Below are positions 5,288 through 5,704 of a stretch of DNA of 5,704 nucleotides, one piece after another. Location of the stretch: contig JABGXK010000078.1 of NCBI GenBank assembly GCA_018675825.1, positions 1 to 5,704 on the forward strand. Reading direction: 5' to 3'. Both the position numbers and the translations under genes were made by a program. Below the pieces are notes generated by a model. It was not told the origin of the DNA and did not search any database. It saw only the letters and a list, made by a program, of their open reading frames with translations. Each line of letters starts with the position of its first letter. Within the stretch, counting starts at the first letter, position 1. The DNA is from Flavobacteriales bacterium (lineage in GTDB: Bacteria; Bacteroidota; Bacteroidia; Flavobacteriales; BACL11).

Positions 5288-5704
5288 ATGACAGCAATGA
5301 AATTTGGCACAAAAACAATTCACGCTGGCCAAGAGCCAGACCCAACAACTGGAGCAATAATGACTCCAATATATCAAACATCAACATATGTTCAGCAATC
5401 ACCAGGAGATCATAAAGGTTATGAATATTCTAGAACAGGAAATCCTACAAGAAATGCCCTTCAAAATAATTTAGCTGCTCTTGAAAATGGTAAATTCGGA
5501 CTTTGCTTTGGTAGTGGATTGGCAGCAGTGGATTGTATTATTAAGCTATTGAAACCTGGAGACGAAGTAATCTCAACAAATGACCTTTATGGAGGGACAT
5601 ACAGAATCTTTACAAAAGTCTTTGAAAAAATGGGAATAAAATTTCATTTTACAGGAATGAATAAATTAGAAAATATCGAATCTCTAATAAATAAAAACAC
5701 AAAA
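5288..5704 (+). CDS. metB: Cystathionine gamma-synthase/lyase-type PLP enzyme, 5' part
   Basis: The frame from ATG 5288 stays open to the window edge (139 codons, no stop), so this is the N-terminal third of a Cys/Met-metabolism PLP-dependent enzyme of about 380 residues. Family features are TIHAGQEPDPTTGAIMTPIYQTSTY (positions 10-34, of which GAIMTPIYQTSTY is the core), YEYSRTGNPTR (45-55, with the Tyr-x-Arg pair that contacts cofactor phosphate of the partner subunit), FGSGLAA (74-80, phosphate loop), LKPGDEVI (88-95) and LYGGTYR (100-106, Tyr101 stacking on PLP). The Schiff-base Lys lies beyond the edge. Closest in style are Bacteroidota cystathionine gamma-synthases, but gamma-lyase and O-acetylhomoserine sulfhydrylase share these motifs, so metB is tentative. 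A second ATG at 5297 gives MKFGTKTIHAG, the more usual family beginning, and may be the true start. A good promoter lies just upstream. Confidence 0.9.
   Translation, partial: MTAMKFGTKTIHAGQEPDPTTGAIMTPIYQTSTYVQQSPGDHKGYEYSRTGNPTRNALQNNLAALENGKFGLCFGSGLAAVDCIIKLLKPGDEVISTNDLYGGTYRIFTKVFEKMGIKFHFTGMNKLENIESLINKNTK

Noticed and set aside
1..5704. Mobile element, CRISPR array, toxin-antitoxin or phage-defence system
   Set aside because: No transposase, integrase, direct-repeat array, tRNA or defence-type domain is seen; all genes are core or ordinary accessory types with matching composition.

Overview
The window is compact, very AT-rich DNA (about 30% GC by eye, not computed) that reads like a free-living member of the Bacteroidota, most likely a flavobacterium-like lineage. 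Four things point there: the CysRS has KMGKS in place of KMSKS and a Bacteroidota-style sequence after it; two proteins have Bacteroidota-like lipoprotein signals (ASC, FSC); no start has a clear Shine-Dalgarno sequence, while TAnnTTTG promoter elements are visible; and the yicC-gmk-nadD order is common in this phylum. Genus cannot be assigned from the sequence alone.

Layout. Left (1-1881, plus strand): the 3' part of cysS (cysteinyl-tRNA synthetase, N-terminus off the window), then, 11 nt later, a lipoprotein of the M28 / glutaminyl-peptide cyclotransferase family. Middle (1885-4283, minus strand, transcribed right to left): a tight four-gene unit, yicC (endoribonuclease family), gmk (guanylate kinase), nadD (nicotinate-nucleotide adenylyltransferase) and a small lipoprotein of unknown function, with gaps of 0, 4 and 7 nt. 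It converges on the left block with only 3 nt between stop codons. Right (4314-5210, minus strand): a ten-helix EamA/DMT-type permease that appears to start at TTG. A 77-nt divergent intergenic region carrying a good Bacteroidota promoter and several small dyads separates it from the 5' end of a Cys/Met-metabolism PLP enzyme (metB-like), which runs off the right edge.

How the genes work together: mostly core housekeeping. yicC-gmk-nadD joins RNA turnover, GMP to GDP conversion and NAD synthesis, probably co-transcribed with the lipoprotein. The cyclotransferase fits the known Bacteroidota habit of capping exported proteins with N-terminal pyroglutamate. cysS and the metB-like gene both touch sulfur amino acids but lie at opposite ends with no sign of shared control. 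No mobile element, CRISPR array, tRNA, rRNA, riboswitch or defence-like cassette was seen, and no gap without a gene exceeds 77 nt. I found no convincing new system; the points most worth a second look are the unknown operon-linked lipoprotein, the TTG start of the permease, and the symmetric promoter in front of the metB-like gene.
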